Under the pieces are notes generated by a model that ran no database searches, was not told the origin of the DNA, and was given only the letters and a program-made list of their open reading frames with translations. Position numbers and translations under genes: made by a program. A stretch of 64,000 nucleotides of DNA from Heloderma charlesbogerti (Eukaryota > Chordata > Lepidosauria > Squamata > Helodermatidae): assembly GCA_026122225.1 (NCBI GenBank), contig JANEZZ010003058.1:310001-374000 (forward strand), read 5' to 3'. Each line of letters opens with the position of its first letter. Position 1 is the stretch's first letter. This document shows, in pieces, positions 33,956 through 44,556 of the stretch.

Positions 33956-34244
33956 CATGTTTTTGTTTTGGTGGAACAGACATCTAAAAACCATCCTTGA
34001 GAAGCCAGAGCATCCTCCTTCCCAAATTACATTGGGAAATGTGCTGCATTGTGGTTTCATTTTTGCCGCTCTGTCACTGCTGCAGATGTAATTAATACCC
34101 GAGAGAGAACAGGAAATCCTGCTCTTAATACCAAATGTAGAAATGGATTAATAGTCTTCAATGAAACAGCTGGGGGATTGCCTCAGTCCTTGGGAGACTA
34201 AACTCTGCTGAAAGCAGTTTCAATAGTGAAGCAACTGATTAGAA

Positions 34245-34361
34245 CAGCTGTCCCTGGCCTGGTTCCGTCCAGATGTGTTGGACTAAAACTCATCTTAGCC
34301 ATGGGGGGTGATGCGCGTTTTAGCCTAACACATCTGGAGGGCACCAGGTTGAGGAAGGCTG
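34245..34361. mobile_element. Foldback MITE with near-perfect TSD
   Basis: It starts CAGCTGTCCCTGGCC and ends …GAGGAAGGCTG. It is flanked by GATTAGAA (34237-34244) and GATTATAA (34362-34369), an 8-bp duplication with one mismatch. 117 bp. Confidence 0.75.
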
Positions 34362-34388
34362 GATTATAACCTTATCCTGCCTATAAAG

Positions 34389-34523
34389 CAGGGATAGGAA
34401 ACTTGTGAGCCCCCAGATATTTTGGCCTACAACTCCCATCATGTCTTACCATTGGTTAGGCTGGCAAGGCTGATAGGAGTTGTAGGCCAAAACATCTGGA
34501 CAGCCATGAGTTGCCCAGCCTTG
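34389..34523. mobile_element. Foldback MITE with perfect 8-bp TSD
   Basis: It starts CAGGGATAGGAAACTTG and ends …TTGCCCAGCCTTG. It is flanked on both sides by CTATAAAG (34381-34388 and 34524-34531). The arms pair through 'ggcctacaactcccatc' and 'gataggagttgtaggcc'. The CAGGG start and 8-bp TSD place the family in hAT. Confidence 0.85.
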
Positions 34524-34563
34524 CTATAAAGGTTATAACTCACAGTCTTGCAACTGCTTAAGG

Positions 34564-34945
34564 GCATTTCTACACCAGCCTAAAATCCTGCATTTAAAAT
34601 GGGGCTTTCTGCCTCTGTTTTAAATGCAGGATCACAACTGACTCCCTTTACACGTGCTCCCTTTCCCCCCTCCCCTTCCCCCCTCCTTCTCCTCGCATCT
34701 GAGCCTTCCATTATCTTTCATTGATCTTGCTCCTCTTCTTGCCGCTTTTCCTCTTTTCACGGAGGAAACTGAAGCGGAACAGAACGGGGTAATTTGATAG
34801 CTCATTATCTACGATCTATTTAAAAACGAACAAAGGGCATTTAGTGCAGGAGACCCCTTGGAGGTTCACGGCATCATGGAAAGAGCCCGCAAACTTCCGT
34901 GAAGGAGCAATCTCAATTGCAGGATAAAAGCCCGCTGTGAAGGAA
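34564..34945. mobile_element. ~380-bp MITE, 'GCATTTCTACACCAGCC' family (copy 2)
   Basis: Best-preserved copy, flanked by GCTTAAGG (34556-34563) and GCTTAAGT (34946-34953), an 8-bp duplication with one mismatch. An internal hairpin near the left end pairs 'aaatcctgcatttaaaatgg' with 'ttttaaatgcaggatca'. Its interior is nearly identical in order to 28390-28773. Confidence 0.82.
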
Positions 34946-34953
34946 GCTTAAGT

Positions 34954-36500
34954 TACACATTGTGTGTGCCGCCCAGATCACGGACCAAACCATGTTCTCA
35001 AATCCTTATTTCTGGGGGGTGGGGGGGACTGCCAGTTCTTATGAAACCACCCTTAGGTCTTGTTGGTTTGGTTTACAAACAGAATGTCAAGTCTTGTTTT
35101 GCTTACTTTTGAGGACACAGACTTGGACGTGAGAAAAAAAAATGCAGTCGATGGGAAAGGAGGTGGAGACAGCAAAATATTTCTTCCCTCTCATGATACA
35201 TATTAGAACTTGGAGTTTCCCAGTTAAATGGTGTGATAGTAGGTTCAAGATGAATAAAACAAAGGGCTTCTTCACACAACATACATGCATAACCAATGGA
35301 GTTAATTTCACGCAACTACAAGATGTGGTGATGGACACTAGCTAAGAAGGTTTTGAAAAAAGACTAGAATAGGCAGGTCTGTCAGTGGCTATTCTCCTTT
35401 CTAGCTAAATCAAGCCTCCAAGTACAGGGGCAGTATACCTTGGAATACCAATGTTGGGGACAAACAAGATGAGAATAACATCCCCTTCAAGTCCTGCTTG
35501 TGAGCTTCCAGAGCTATCTGGCTAGATGCTGTTAGAAATACAATACCTGAACTAAATGTACCTTTGCCGGATCAGAAAAGTAGTTCTTCCCTTCTTTTTA
35601 CCTTTATGCCAGAGATTGTCCAAACACACTGGGGGCTGCTGGGTTTGTTTTAAAAGGCTTTCTGTAGATGTAGCCAGCAAAGTAATTTTCAAATCATCCC
35701 ATAAAAACAGCTCTTTTACTTGAGTGCTTAACATACAGTTGTGGTCTTCCCTCTTGGTTATCTTAAGGATCTATTTTTTTATTGTGGTCTATTCATGTTA
35801 CCATTTCATTTGAATCCCTTGAGTAAAATTCTCTTGTTTTCCATTTCAGTTTTCAGAACTCTAATGCTTTTTTCCTCTTGCAATGTACATAAATCAACAT
35901 TGCTCATGGACTTGACATAATCAGTGCATGGTGCATAACTGTGCTTGATGTCACAATTTTTAAAAAACTGCCATCTGAGCCTTCCGTTTCCAAAGATACT
36001 TCTCAAAAGATGAAATTAACTGTGCTGGATGGTGTGATTACTTTCGGTAGCTGATGACAGCATGAAGCAATAGTCCCTGGATACAAACTGCCTGCTTTTG
36101 TTTCACTGAAATTGCACTAGTATGGAAACAGGGACGTTATATTAACATCCCTGCAGCCTCACCGCCTATGTTTCCTTCAAAATAGTTATCAGTAAAACCA
36201 TTTGGGGGAGTGATTCATTGGTTCCCTACATGTTACATTTGAACTGATTTAGAAAACGCCACAGTTGTTCTGTATGTGATATATCCATTTTCCATCTGTG
36301 ATTGCCAGATCATTCTTAAGTTGGGGTCACTAAAAAATTCCTTTGTGTAAAGGAATGTTCCAGGAAGATGTGAAAATCCCTTTCCTGTTCTTCCTCCTTG
36401 CTTAATTGTAGGGTTCCACCCCAAACCCAGGAGGAGGAAGGGGAGTGAAGAACTAGTTGGGACCAGAGCCTCTGAGCAACTGGAAACCTCTGAATTGAAA
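34954..36500. other. Intergenic, nothing recognised
   Basis: No splice-bounded exon, SINE, LINE or paired repeat was found. The short open frames look random. Confidence 0.4.
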
Positions 36501-36626
36501 TAGGGTCGCCATGTGTCCTAATTTATAGAGGAGAGTTCTCTGTTTGAAGGCATCCACTGCTTCAAGGGCAGTCCAGTCCAAGTCAGTTTAATGATAACCC
36601 TAAGAAGGGCGAGCAGAGGCAGTGGG

Positions 36627-36995
36627 CTCCTTCACACTGAGCTTTTATCCTGCGATTGAGATGGCTCTCTCACAGAAGTTTGCGGGCTCTTTACATGATG
36701 CTGTGATCATTCAAGACGTCTCCTGCACTAAATGCCCTTTGCTCCATTTTTAAATAGATAACAGATAATGAGCTATCAAATTACCCTGTTGTGTTCCGCT
36801 TCAGTTTCCTCTGTGAAAAGAGGAAAAGCAGCAAGAAGAGGAGTGAGATCAATGAAAGATCATGGAAGACTCAGCTACAGGGAGAAGGGCAGAGGAGGAA
36901 GCACGTGAAAAAAGGAGTCGTCGTGATCCTGCATTTAAAACAGAAGCAGAAAGCCCCATTTTAAATGCAGGATTTTAGGCTGGTGCAGAGATGCC
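36627..36995 (-). mobile_element. ~370-bp MITE, 'GCATTTCTACACCAGCC' family (copy 3, reversed)
   Basis: Reverse complement of 34564-34945: it begins 'ctccttcacactgagctttt' and ends 'ggattttaggctggtgcaga'. It includes 'cctgcactaaatgccctttg' and the reversed hairpin near 36920-36970. Confidence 0.8.
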
Positions 36996-37028
36996 CATGG
37001 GAACTGCCCATCAACAGCGAGCACCTGA

Positions 37029-37351
37029 GGCGTCTCCACATTTAGCGAAAATTGCACAGCCTTACCGGAGCTTTGTGTTCCAGAGTTTTCACAGGTTTAA
37101 CAATCGGCAAAATACACACACTGCTTGTTTTGCTGGTTCCCTCCCCTATAATTGATACCACTAGCAGATGGCGTGGTTTTATCATGCGATTTAGGCTTAT
37201 TACCGCATTTAAGGTGACTTTTAAAATGGCGGATTATCCCTTGAAAACAACACGAGAGGCATTGGAGGTTAACAACGTTGTGAAAAGGACCCATGAACTT
37301 CCATGAGCGAACAATCACGAGTGCACGATACATGCTTCGCGTAGAGACGCT
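37029..37351. mobile_element. MITE with GCGTCTCYAC ends
   Basis: It starts GGCGTCTCCACATTTAGCG and ends CGCGTAGAGACGCT, imperfect inverted repeats. The interior 'ccactagcagatggcgtggt' resembles the 'ccatctagtgg' block of the 7.06-kb family. Confidence 0.6.
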
Positions 37352-37544
37352 CTGTGTCCAGGTGACTCGTGTGCCAGCCTGTTCAGCCTGCTGTCCAGGT
37401 ACTAATTGTTGATGGGCAACTGTTCTTCTGGCTCATTACCTTTAAGCTGGAAATTGGACAGAAGAGCCCTTCAAATGGAGTATGCCTTTAAGTAGAGAAC
37501 AGTCCTCTGGCGGCCCTGTAAAAGAGGACACCTGGCCACCCTAG

Positions 37545-39480
37545 GCCAAAACTAGCCTGAAGTGGTTGGTATGTAAAACCCACCATGTCCCTCTCTCCTC
37601 TTTGAGGAAATGTGGCTGATAATGTTACACAGGTTGTGACTGCCAGACCAACCTAGGATCCTCAAATAACTCTGCCCTTAGCGACTGCCACATGTATTCT
37701 GGCTCTTTGTTGACCTGGGGAAACAAAATTCCTTAAAATAGAAATGTGGTTGATAAGGAAGTAACTAGGGTTAAATGTTGCTGTCATATACTGGAATAAG
37801 CGAGAACCAGGCCAGGGAGGGAGCCGGTAAAGGATGGGGGAAGTGAGTTGTTGGGGAATGCGGCATCATAAGATGACCCTATGCCTAGGGCCATCTTGCT
37901 GTGCCTTCTCAGCATCTGGCTACACTACACATTCAGCATCTTGCTCATTAAGATAGCAGGGAAGAGGAACACATCCCTTATTTCCAGTTCCTATTTGAAA
38001 CCTGTCATATGGGTAGCAGGACCATGATGTAGACAGGGGGAGCCAACTTATCCCCACAGCACTATGGGGCAAATCCAATTTGCCTAGTTTTATTCACCCC
38101 AAAGGGCCACCGCGTTCAACTGGAAACAGAAAGGGCTGATCCAATTGCATTGGAACCGAGACAGCGTGGCGCTGCTGTCCTTTATCAGCTTGAGGGTGGC
38201 CCCTGCAAGCTACACAATGGAAAATGCTTAGGCCCTGTTCACAGCTGCACAACCCACTCACTGAAGGCCTGGAGAGAGGAGTGGGGTGGTGCCAGCGGCC
38301 CCCTCCTTGCATTCAGCAGAAGGTGTGAACGAAGCTCCATCACTGTACACCTGAATATAAATAGCCTCTTCAGTGTGACTGGGACCCGAGCATAACTAGG
38401 GTACCTGGTTGTGCATACAAAGATATATGCATGTATGGCTGTACACGCACAGTGCTCCTTCATGTGTCCTGCTGAATGCAGGTCATGTGAAAGGGGCTGG
38501 ACCAGCAGGGGCCCTCTGTTCCTCCCCTCTATGGGTTCCGTGAACATAGTTTGACAGTGCCCATAGGGAACAGCCAGGCTCAGTGAAGGCTAGCGGCTCT
38601 GAATTCAGTGGGGCTGTAAATTCCCTCTAGGTTTCAGTCAGAACTCTAAGGGTGCTAAACCAACTTTGGGGATTGGGTTCAAGCTCCTCTTTATGATGAG
38701 TATTACCAAAATCCATTGCGTGCTGTCTCATATTCTAGCCAAACAATGTGCTTGCTGCAGAGTGCTTAGATTGGGGGGGAAAAACACCCTTGATTATTCA
38801 CTACTTCCTGTTTGCAGCAAAAGAAAAAAAAATCATGCAAGCCTTGGGTTAAGTGAACAACTATATAGCGACCCCAGTTTTGATTTTCATATACCCAAGA
38901 AGAAGCCATTACAGATCAAGGATGTATGAAGCTGCACCATGTATTAGAGTGCCCATGTTCCCTCCCCTTGGTAAGGCTTAATATGAAAAATGTATTCCTA
39001 AGTCAGCATTCTATCATCTGCTGAATTTTTAATATCACACAAACAAGGAAATAAGAATTATGAAGACTGTTTAGAGTGTACACTCTCTTGGGCATTGGTG
39101 ATAAATCTCCATAAATGTAAAGATCGTGGACATGCTCCTGAGAATGTTAAGGATTCTTAAGTGCTTCCACCGTGTGCTAGTCCAACATTTACTGGAAGGA
39201 AATTGGTGCATGGTGGGGGCTGGGGGAGCATGGACATAAGGGAGGAATGGGGCAGCCAAGGCAAACACTGTGGAACAAGAACAACAGCACTCCACCGAGC
39301 AAAAACAAATCAGTGCAAGAACCCACCTCTCTAGGGCCATTCCAGCTGTGGTCCCCACATTTCGCACCTGCCCCTTTAACAGCAATGTCATCTGCTGCAG
39401 CAGCTAGCGAGTAATAATGTCATCAACACAGCTTTGCACCACGGCACATTTAAAGCTCTACCAGGGAGGGACAAGTGCAG
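37545..39480. other. Intergenic, mostly unrecognised
   Basis: 38607-38665 carries one arm of the 2728-2880 foldback ('ggggctgtaaattccctcta', 'ggtttcagtcagaactct'). Otherwise no gene or clear element is seen. Confidence 0.4.
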
Positions 39481-39484
39481 TTCA

Positions 39485-39534
39485 GGCCAGGCCAGGCCAG
39501 GCCAGGCCAGGCCAGGCCAGGCCAGGCCAGGCCA
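39485..39534 (+). repeat. (GGCCA)10 microsatellite
   Basis: Ten uninterrupted pentamers GGCCA. It produces artificial 'PGQAR' repeats in translated frames. Confidence 0.97.
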
Positions 39535-39859
39535 TTCCCCCACCCCCCACCCCTGGCCAATTGGCAATCCATCTCCAGCTCCTGCTCAGATTCTCTGTCT
39601 TCTGTCTGGCCAAGATTTTTTGCACTCTGGCATCGCCTGACATGAAGTTACAGCAAATGAAGGGGCAACATTCAGCTCACTGATGGTACTGGCCAAGTTG
39701 GAAGCCATCACCGAAGGAGACTCCATAGTGAAATTGCTGAAATAGAAATGAGGAAGTTTGATTCTGTTCATTTAGGTCTGCATTGAGACAATGGTTTTCT
39801 CTCCCACTGCCACTGTTAATTAACATTAACAATGACTACTAGTTAAGATGTCTATGTAC

Positions 39860-40015
39860 TACCTTGAGAAGTACCAGTTGCTGGAGAACATCAGGAGAAG
39901 GTGACTGCCCTGCCTGTGGACTTTCCAAAAGTATCTGATGGATCACTGTGGGAAGCAAGATGTCAGACCACATGTGTCTTTGGTCTGATCCAGCAGCAGG
40001 GCTCTTTCTTACATT
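39860..40015 (-). repeat. SINE-like repeat (reversed)
   Basis: On the - strand it reads 'aagaaagagccctgctgctg' then 'gatcagaccaaagacacatg', a diverged copy of the 12.1-kb repeat. Confidence 0.55.
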
Positions 40016-40670
40016 CTTGGGCTCTTACTGGCTAGGATGGTTGTGCTATCATCAATTACTGCTGTTGTAAATGGTCACTATGTTTCTTTCTTTCATTAAT
40101 GTTTATCCCACTCTTTGATCCAGGGCACTTCCAGACCAAGGGCTCCAAGTGTTAGCAACCAGAGGGCACCATGCAGCTGTTCCATCTTTTTCTCATTAAC
40201 AGATTTTCTGCATTAAGGAAAAAGGCAGTAGTAAGAGGTTATTAGTGCAGTATCCGGTTCCGGTCAGCACGAGCAGCAGCGGATTTCATGGCTCCTGGGT
40301 CTGTTCATTTGTTTTAAATTTTAATTGTTTTAAATTGTCACAATGTGTTTTAAGTTTTAATTTGCCAGTTTAAACCTCTATTATTGTAGTGCACGCCAGG
40401 CAACTGTAATGTTTTGGCTGCCCTAAAGGTTTAATCTGTTCAAGTTTTTACCAGCTGTGAGGAGGCAATGCGAGAGCTCTCAGTGTTTGGACTATGTTTT
40501 GAATTCTTCTGATATAGTCCTTACATACACACACAAGCCGTAGACGCATATGTGAACGCCTGCCTCATTGCTTTGCCAATTTTGCTGACTTCTGTAAGCA
40601 TTTATCAAGTGGAGGAGCTTACGGAGTGGTGCTACCTGATTTTTCTACCCTCTGTTTGCAATGTGTCAAA

Positions 40671-41137
40671 CAGGGATGTCAGAGAATTTTGCCACGAATC
40701 TCAGAGAGGCCGAATGCCAGCGCATTCGGCCCCCCGAAATTGGTGGCGAAATGGTCTGCCCCCCCGCCCCCCCCCCGGGACGGGACTTAACTTGGGCGAA
40801 TCCTTCTGGCAGTGGCGGCTCCGGCGGCAGTTCGGCGGCGGCGGCTGCAGCAGCCGGTCTTCCGGCCGGCTGCTGCCACCGCCATTTCCTGTAAAACAAC
40901 AACAACAACAACAAAACGTGATAGGCTACGTAAATATTTACGTAGCCTATCATGGCTAGATTTTAAAAAAATACCGTGATAGGCTACGTAAATGTTTACG
41001 TAGCCTATCACGGCTGAGTGTGGGGGGGGAACCGCACGTATGCGTGCGGGGGGGCGGGGGGGCAGGCCGTTCCACCACAGATTTTGGGGGGCCGAATATA
41101 CTGGCATTCGGCCTCACCGAGATCCGTGGCATCCCTA
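40671..41137. mobile_element. hAT-type palindrome element (copy B)
   Basis: It starts CAGGGATGTCAGAG and ends …GGCATCCCTA, the termini of the 3604-4472 family. Near each end is a 'GCCGAATGCCAG' or 'CTGGCATTCGGC' inverted motif. The centre has two large palindromes, 40917-40955 and 40974-41013, each CCGTGATAGGC / TACGTAAATATTTACGTA / GCCTATCACGG or nearly so. The flanks differ (GTGTCAAA left, CTAGGCAG right), so the original target duplication is lost. Confidence 0.8.
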
Positions 41138-41790
41138 CTAGGCAGAACCCCATTTGATAATGGTGATATTTCAAAGGCCACTTGGTCTGGGACTAAAATT
41201 AAGTTCCCCTTAAAGTCCCAATTCTTCAATTCTACAAGTTCTCCACAGTCCGCAAGGTTCAAGAAATTTGAATGTTGGGATACAGTTGAAGGAACCAAAG
41301 CCTGTATAGGTTGTAAAACTGGAAGTGTCATGTCTTTCTGATTTACTTCTGGATTCACGTCTTGTTTTGTTCTGGTATCCTGATCCTTAAGAAGTTGTAT
41401 AATCTCATCAAGTTGCTTTGTATATCCAGTGATAGGAGTTAGTTTATCATTTATAGCTCCGATTGTCCCAAAAATATTAATTAGAGTTTTAAAAATTAAC
41501 AAGCACTGTTCTGCCATGGTATCAATAATTGCCATGTTCACATCTTCAGGCTTCAGCCCAGTAGTTGCCTGTTTCTCCTCGTTTCTCCATTCCTGGGACT
41601 CATCCATTTTTCCTTTCGGGGACTCATCATTTTCCCCCAAAGGGGAGGCCAGGATTGAATATCGATTAGTAGTAAGGATTGGGAGTCTTCCAGGGGTATC
41701 AGAGCCACCGAACATGAAGCTATCAATTTTAGATTGTTTTGAAACAGGGAAATTGGAGACTCTAGTTGGTCTCTCTGCCTCTTTTTCTTC
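41138..41790 (-). pseudogene. LINE ORF1-like fragment, antisense, between two hAT copies
   Basis: On the - strand an open frame of ~200 codons runs from 41790 to the edge of hAT copy B. Recognisable text includes EEKEAERPTRV, FGGSDTPGRL, LTTNRYSILASPLGE and an amphipathic stretch (IDTMAEQCLLIFKTLINIFG, then ITGYTKQLDEIIQLLKDQD) that could form a coiled coil. The 'RYSIL' phrase and the coiled coil resemble ORF1 proteins of non-LTR elements. It is cut at both ends by the hAT junctions. It may be the inverted 5' part of the LINE that continues on the + strand from about 42120, or an independent fragment. Confidence 0.5.
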
Positions 41791-42110
41791 TAGGGATGTA
41801 CGAAAGTCTCTTACCTGTATCGAAATTTGATTCGCGGTGGGGGGGAGGTGCTCCGTCCCTCCCCCCGAAATTCTGGCCGGGGGGAGGCGCCCCGCAGATC
41901 CCCCCCGGGACGAGACTTACCTGGGGCGGATCTTCTGGGTGGCGGTGGCTCTAGGCGTATGCAAAGGCGTACGCAAATGGTGGCGGCTATGGCGGCTGCC
42001 ATTTGCGTACGCGGTTTTTTTTTTTTTTTTACCCAGACGTTTTAGGCTACGTAAAAACTTACGTTTTTACCAACTAAAACTTACCAACTAAAAACTTAGT
42101 TGGTGGGGGG
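41791..42110. mobile_element. hAT-type palindrome element (copy C, right end missing)
   Basis: It starts TAGGGATGTACGAAAGTC; then 'gattcgcggtgggggggagg' and 'tgctccgtccctccccccga' match copy A at about 3646. The palindrome is degenerate ('ggctacgtaaaaacttacg', 42043-42064). No CATCCCTA end follows. Confidence 0.7.
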
Positions 42111-42119
42111 AAAACCGAG

Positions 42120-44257
42120 TTGTGTATAATCTTAATGCATTGTTGAACTTAAGAATTCATATAAGAAATATTAGATCTGTACACACACTTCCAGGCTCTC
42201 TGTATTTCCAGAGATGTATAATAACTTTCAACTCAACAATGTTGGTTAAAGAAATCTTTGCTGCGAGGCTCCAACTGGGTAAATATGGAGTAAGGGCTAG
42301 AAGGGTCTTTAAAACTTCTTCATTAAGACCACTATTTAAGCTGATATCCAGAAGGAAAGGATCAGTATGCCCCAGAAGCCAGAAGCAAGTCGACTACATA
42401 ATGTTCTAGAGCAGTCTAACACTGAAATGCTCATTGATTTTACAACTCAGGAGACAGATGTTGGAACCATTGATATAGAGTCCGCTGATCAGGGCCTACA
42501 GAGAACAAACTTTAGGACTTTATGTCCTTCTAGTCCCCCACTCAAAAATGATGTTTTGTTAGACACTGAAATTCTCTTACCCAATACTGCAATTAATTCT
42601 AATATTGACAACTTTCAGTTGACACTGCAAAAAATCCAGAAAACAGTGGTGGCTGAAATCAACACCACAGTAGTCCCAATAGCAAATAATTCTCAAAGGA
42701 AACACATGATCCAGAACTCCACTTTCCGCTTAAATGGTGCTGCGCAGGCTCACCTTGACCCTTCAATAGATCAAATTACATTAGATTGTTCCTCCTGACA
42801 AAATAAGGCTTTGGGGAGTTCACTTAAGTGTGTCTCCTGCAACATCTCTGGATGGTCTAATAAAAGGGCAGATGGTTCATTCAGAAGGTACCTTAGATCT
42901 TTTGATATATTCCTACAGGAAACATGGTGCACGGGGGAAATTCTTTTGAGTGATGGTAAAACCTATGAAGTCCCTGCAAGCATCCCCAGAGGCATGGGAC
43001 ACCCATGGGGAGGATTAGCCTGTTGTATATCAACTTTATTGAAAGGCTAAAGCGATCTCATCAGTAATTTGCAGTCCTGGGCTTTGGCTATATTTTTCAA
43101 AATTAATTCAACATGGTAAATGTATATATTCCTCCTTGGAAATCAACCCATCACAGCAAGAATGTTTGCGAAAGCCTTACAGATTACATACTTGGTCTGC
43201 AGACCCAACTATCTGAAGCTCATTTGATATTAGTTGGTGATTTTAATGCCCAAATTGGCCCAAACTGGAAGGCAATAGAGCCAGTCTCCATTTCCCTGGA
43301 TGACTTCCCACTGATAAAGGATAGACAGTCAAAGAATCACACAATTAACACCCAAGGGAAGCTGTTTATTCAAATGATCTTTCAATCAGGACTTCTCATT
43401 CTGAATGGCTCCCAAGCACGAGGGTTGCAACGTACCATCGTAAATGGGCAAATGTGGATTTAAATGCTTTGGAACGCTTATGGCATTCTGAGAATGTACA
43501 ACTCTTGCTGAATACCCTGTCCTCTTCCAAAGAGACGGAAGTAGTACTAGAATGTTATGCCCAGATTACAGCAGCAGTCGAACCTCTCTTATTTTGGAAA
43601 GGCCAAAGAACCAGAGGCCAAAAGAGGGCAATCCATGGTTTGACATGGACTGTAGGAAACTTAAGCAGGAAATTAAAAGACAACATAAATTCCTAAGAGA
43701 CAGAGGTATAGTTACTTTACCACAGTCCTATTTGGCACTGCGTAAATTATATAAGAATACAATTAAAGAAAAAAAGCAAGAGCATGCTAGGTTGCAGTGG
43801 GTGGAACTGGCATCAGCACTCGAAAGAAATGATAGACCTAGATTTTGGCACCTTACTTCAGACTTAAGATACTCTGAGACTCCATCCATTGACTCTGTTA
43901 TTACGACACATGAATGGGAACGACACTTCCATTCCCTCTTTTATGATGAGATGGCCTGTCTTCCCCCATTGCAGGAGGAAGACCCAGAATCACCTAGTTG
44001 GCCCCCAGTCACCTGTGAGGAAATAGCTATGCTGATATGGAAGTTGAAGCATGGAAAGCCCCCGGAAGGAGTGGCATTTCACCAGATTTCTTGATCAATT
44101 ATCCTCATTGGTGGATCCCAATGATAGCAACCTTATTTACACTTATTGATAGAACTGGGAAATTTCCCCATGATTGGGCAGTGGCTATTGTAGTGCTTAT
44201 TTATAAAAAGGGCAATTGGTCAGACCCTAAGAATTATCGCCCTATAAGTCTACTGGT
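42120..44257 (+). pseudogene. APE-type LINE, 5' half (ORF1 end, endonuclease, RT start)
   Basis: Decayed reading frames follow one another. 42367-42798 looks like the end of an ORF1 protein. From 42811 comes an endonuclease-like domain, with ISGWSNKRADGSFRRYLRS, FLQETWC and, in another frame at 43113-43463, NVYIPPW…LVGDFNAQIGPNW (APE-type DFN motif). From about 43454 follows the linker into the reverse transcriptase, ending NYRPISLL where BovB is inserted. Several frameshifts and stops make it a pseudogene. The family is probably of the I/Vingi group (APE, no RNase H seen); this is recognition by eye only. The 3' half is at 47369-49240. Confidence 0.75.
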
Positions 44258-44277
44258 CGATAATTCTTAGGGTCTGA
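44220..44277. repeat. 20-bp inverted host duplication at BovB 5' junction
   Basis: Host LINE bases 44220-44239 are present again as a perfect reverse complement at 44258-44277, directly before the first BovB base. The 18-base loop between them contains the left target duplication AAGTCTACTGG (44246-44256). The second TSD copy is at 47358-47368. Confidence 0.9.
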
Positions 44278-44322
44278 GAAAAAAATGGCAACCCACTCCA
44301 GTATTCTTGCCAAGAAAACCCC

Positions 44323-44511
44323 ATGGAACGTATCACAAGGCTAAAAGAGATGACGCCGGAAGATGAGCCCCTCAGGTCGGAAGGTGTCCAATATGCTACT
44401 GGGGAAGAGCAGAGGGTATTTCCAAGTAGCGCCAGAAAGAGTGAAGCGGCTGGGCCAAACCCGAAAGGACACTCAGCTGTGGATGTGTCTGGTGGTGAAA
44501 AGAAAATCTGA
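44323..44511 (+). CDS. BovB upstream frame (ORF1-like), in frame with the main ORF
   Basis: A 62-codon frame from ATG 44323 to TGA 44509-44511, charged and Ser/Pro-rich (MERITRLKEMTPEDE…, ending GGEKKI). No domain is recognised. It is exactly in frame with the large BovB ORF: the distance from the TGA to ATG 44557 is 48 bases, and these 15 intervening sense codons are open. BovB and other RTE elements have a short, poorly conserved region before the endonuclease. This could be that region, or the 5' end of a single ORF closed by one nonsense mutation. Confidence 0.5.
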   Translation: MERITRLKEMTPEDEPLRSEGVQYATGEEQRVFPSSARKSEAAGPNPKGHSAVDVSGGEKKI

Positions 44512-44556
44512 TGCTGTAAAGAACAATATTGTTTAGGAACCTGGAATGTCAGATCA

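Larger units (their letters stand above)
36501..37543. mobile_element. hAT-like element carrying two nested MITEs
   Basis: It starts TAGGGTCGCCATGTGTCC (36501) and ends …GGACACCTGGCCACCCTA (37543), a near-perfect inverted terminal repeat. Inside are a reversed copy of the GCATTTCTAC MITE (36627-36995) and another inverted-repeat element (37029-37351). Around the second one, host bases 37005-37028 are complementary to about 37397-37422. No clear TSD. Confidence 0.7.

Noticed and set aside
39417..39683. Frame with repeated PGQARPGQAR
   Set aside because: It is the translation of the (GGCCA)10 microsatellite.
40787..41107. Recurring peptide 'IGYVNIYVAYHG' in frames on both strands (also at 3.8-4.3 kb), looking like a repeated protein motif
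   Set aside because: It is the translation of the palindromic core TACGTAAATATTTACGTA with its flanks; the same peptide appears on both strands because the DNA is self-complementary.
41008..41715. 235-codon antisense frame as one protein
   Set aside because: Its C-terminal ~40 codons run into hAT copy B; only the part up to 41138 is LINE-derived.
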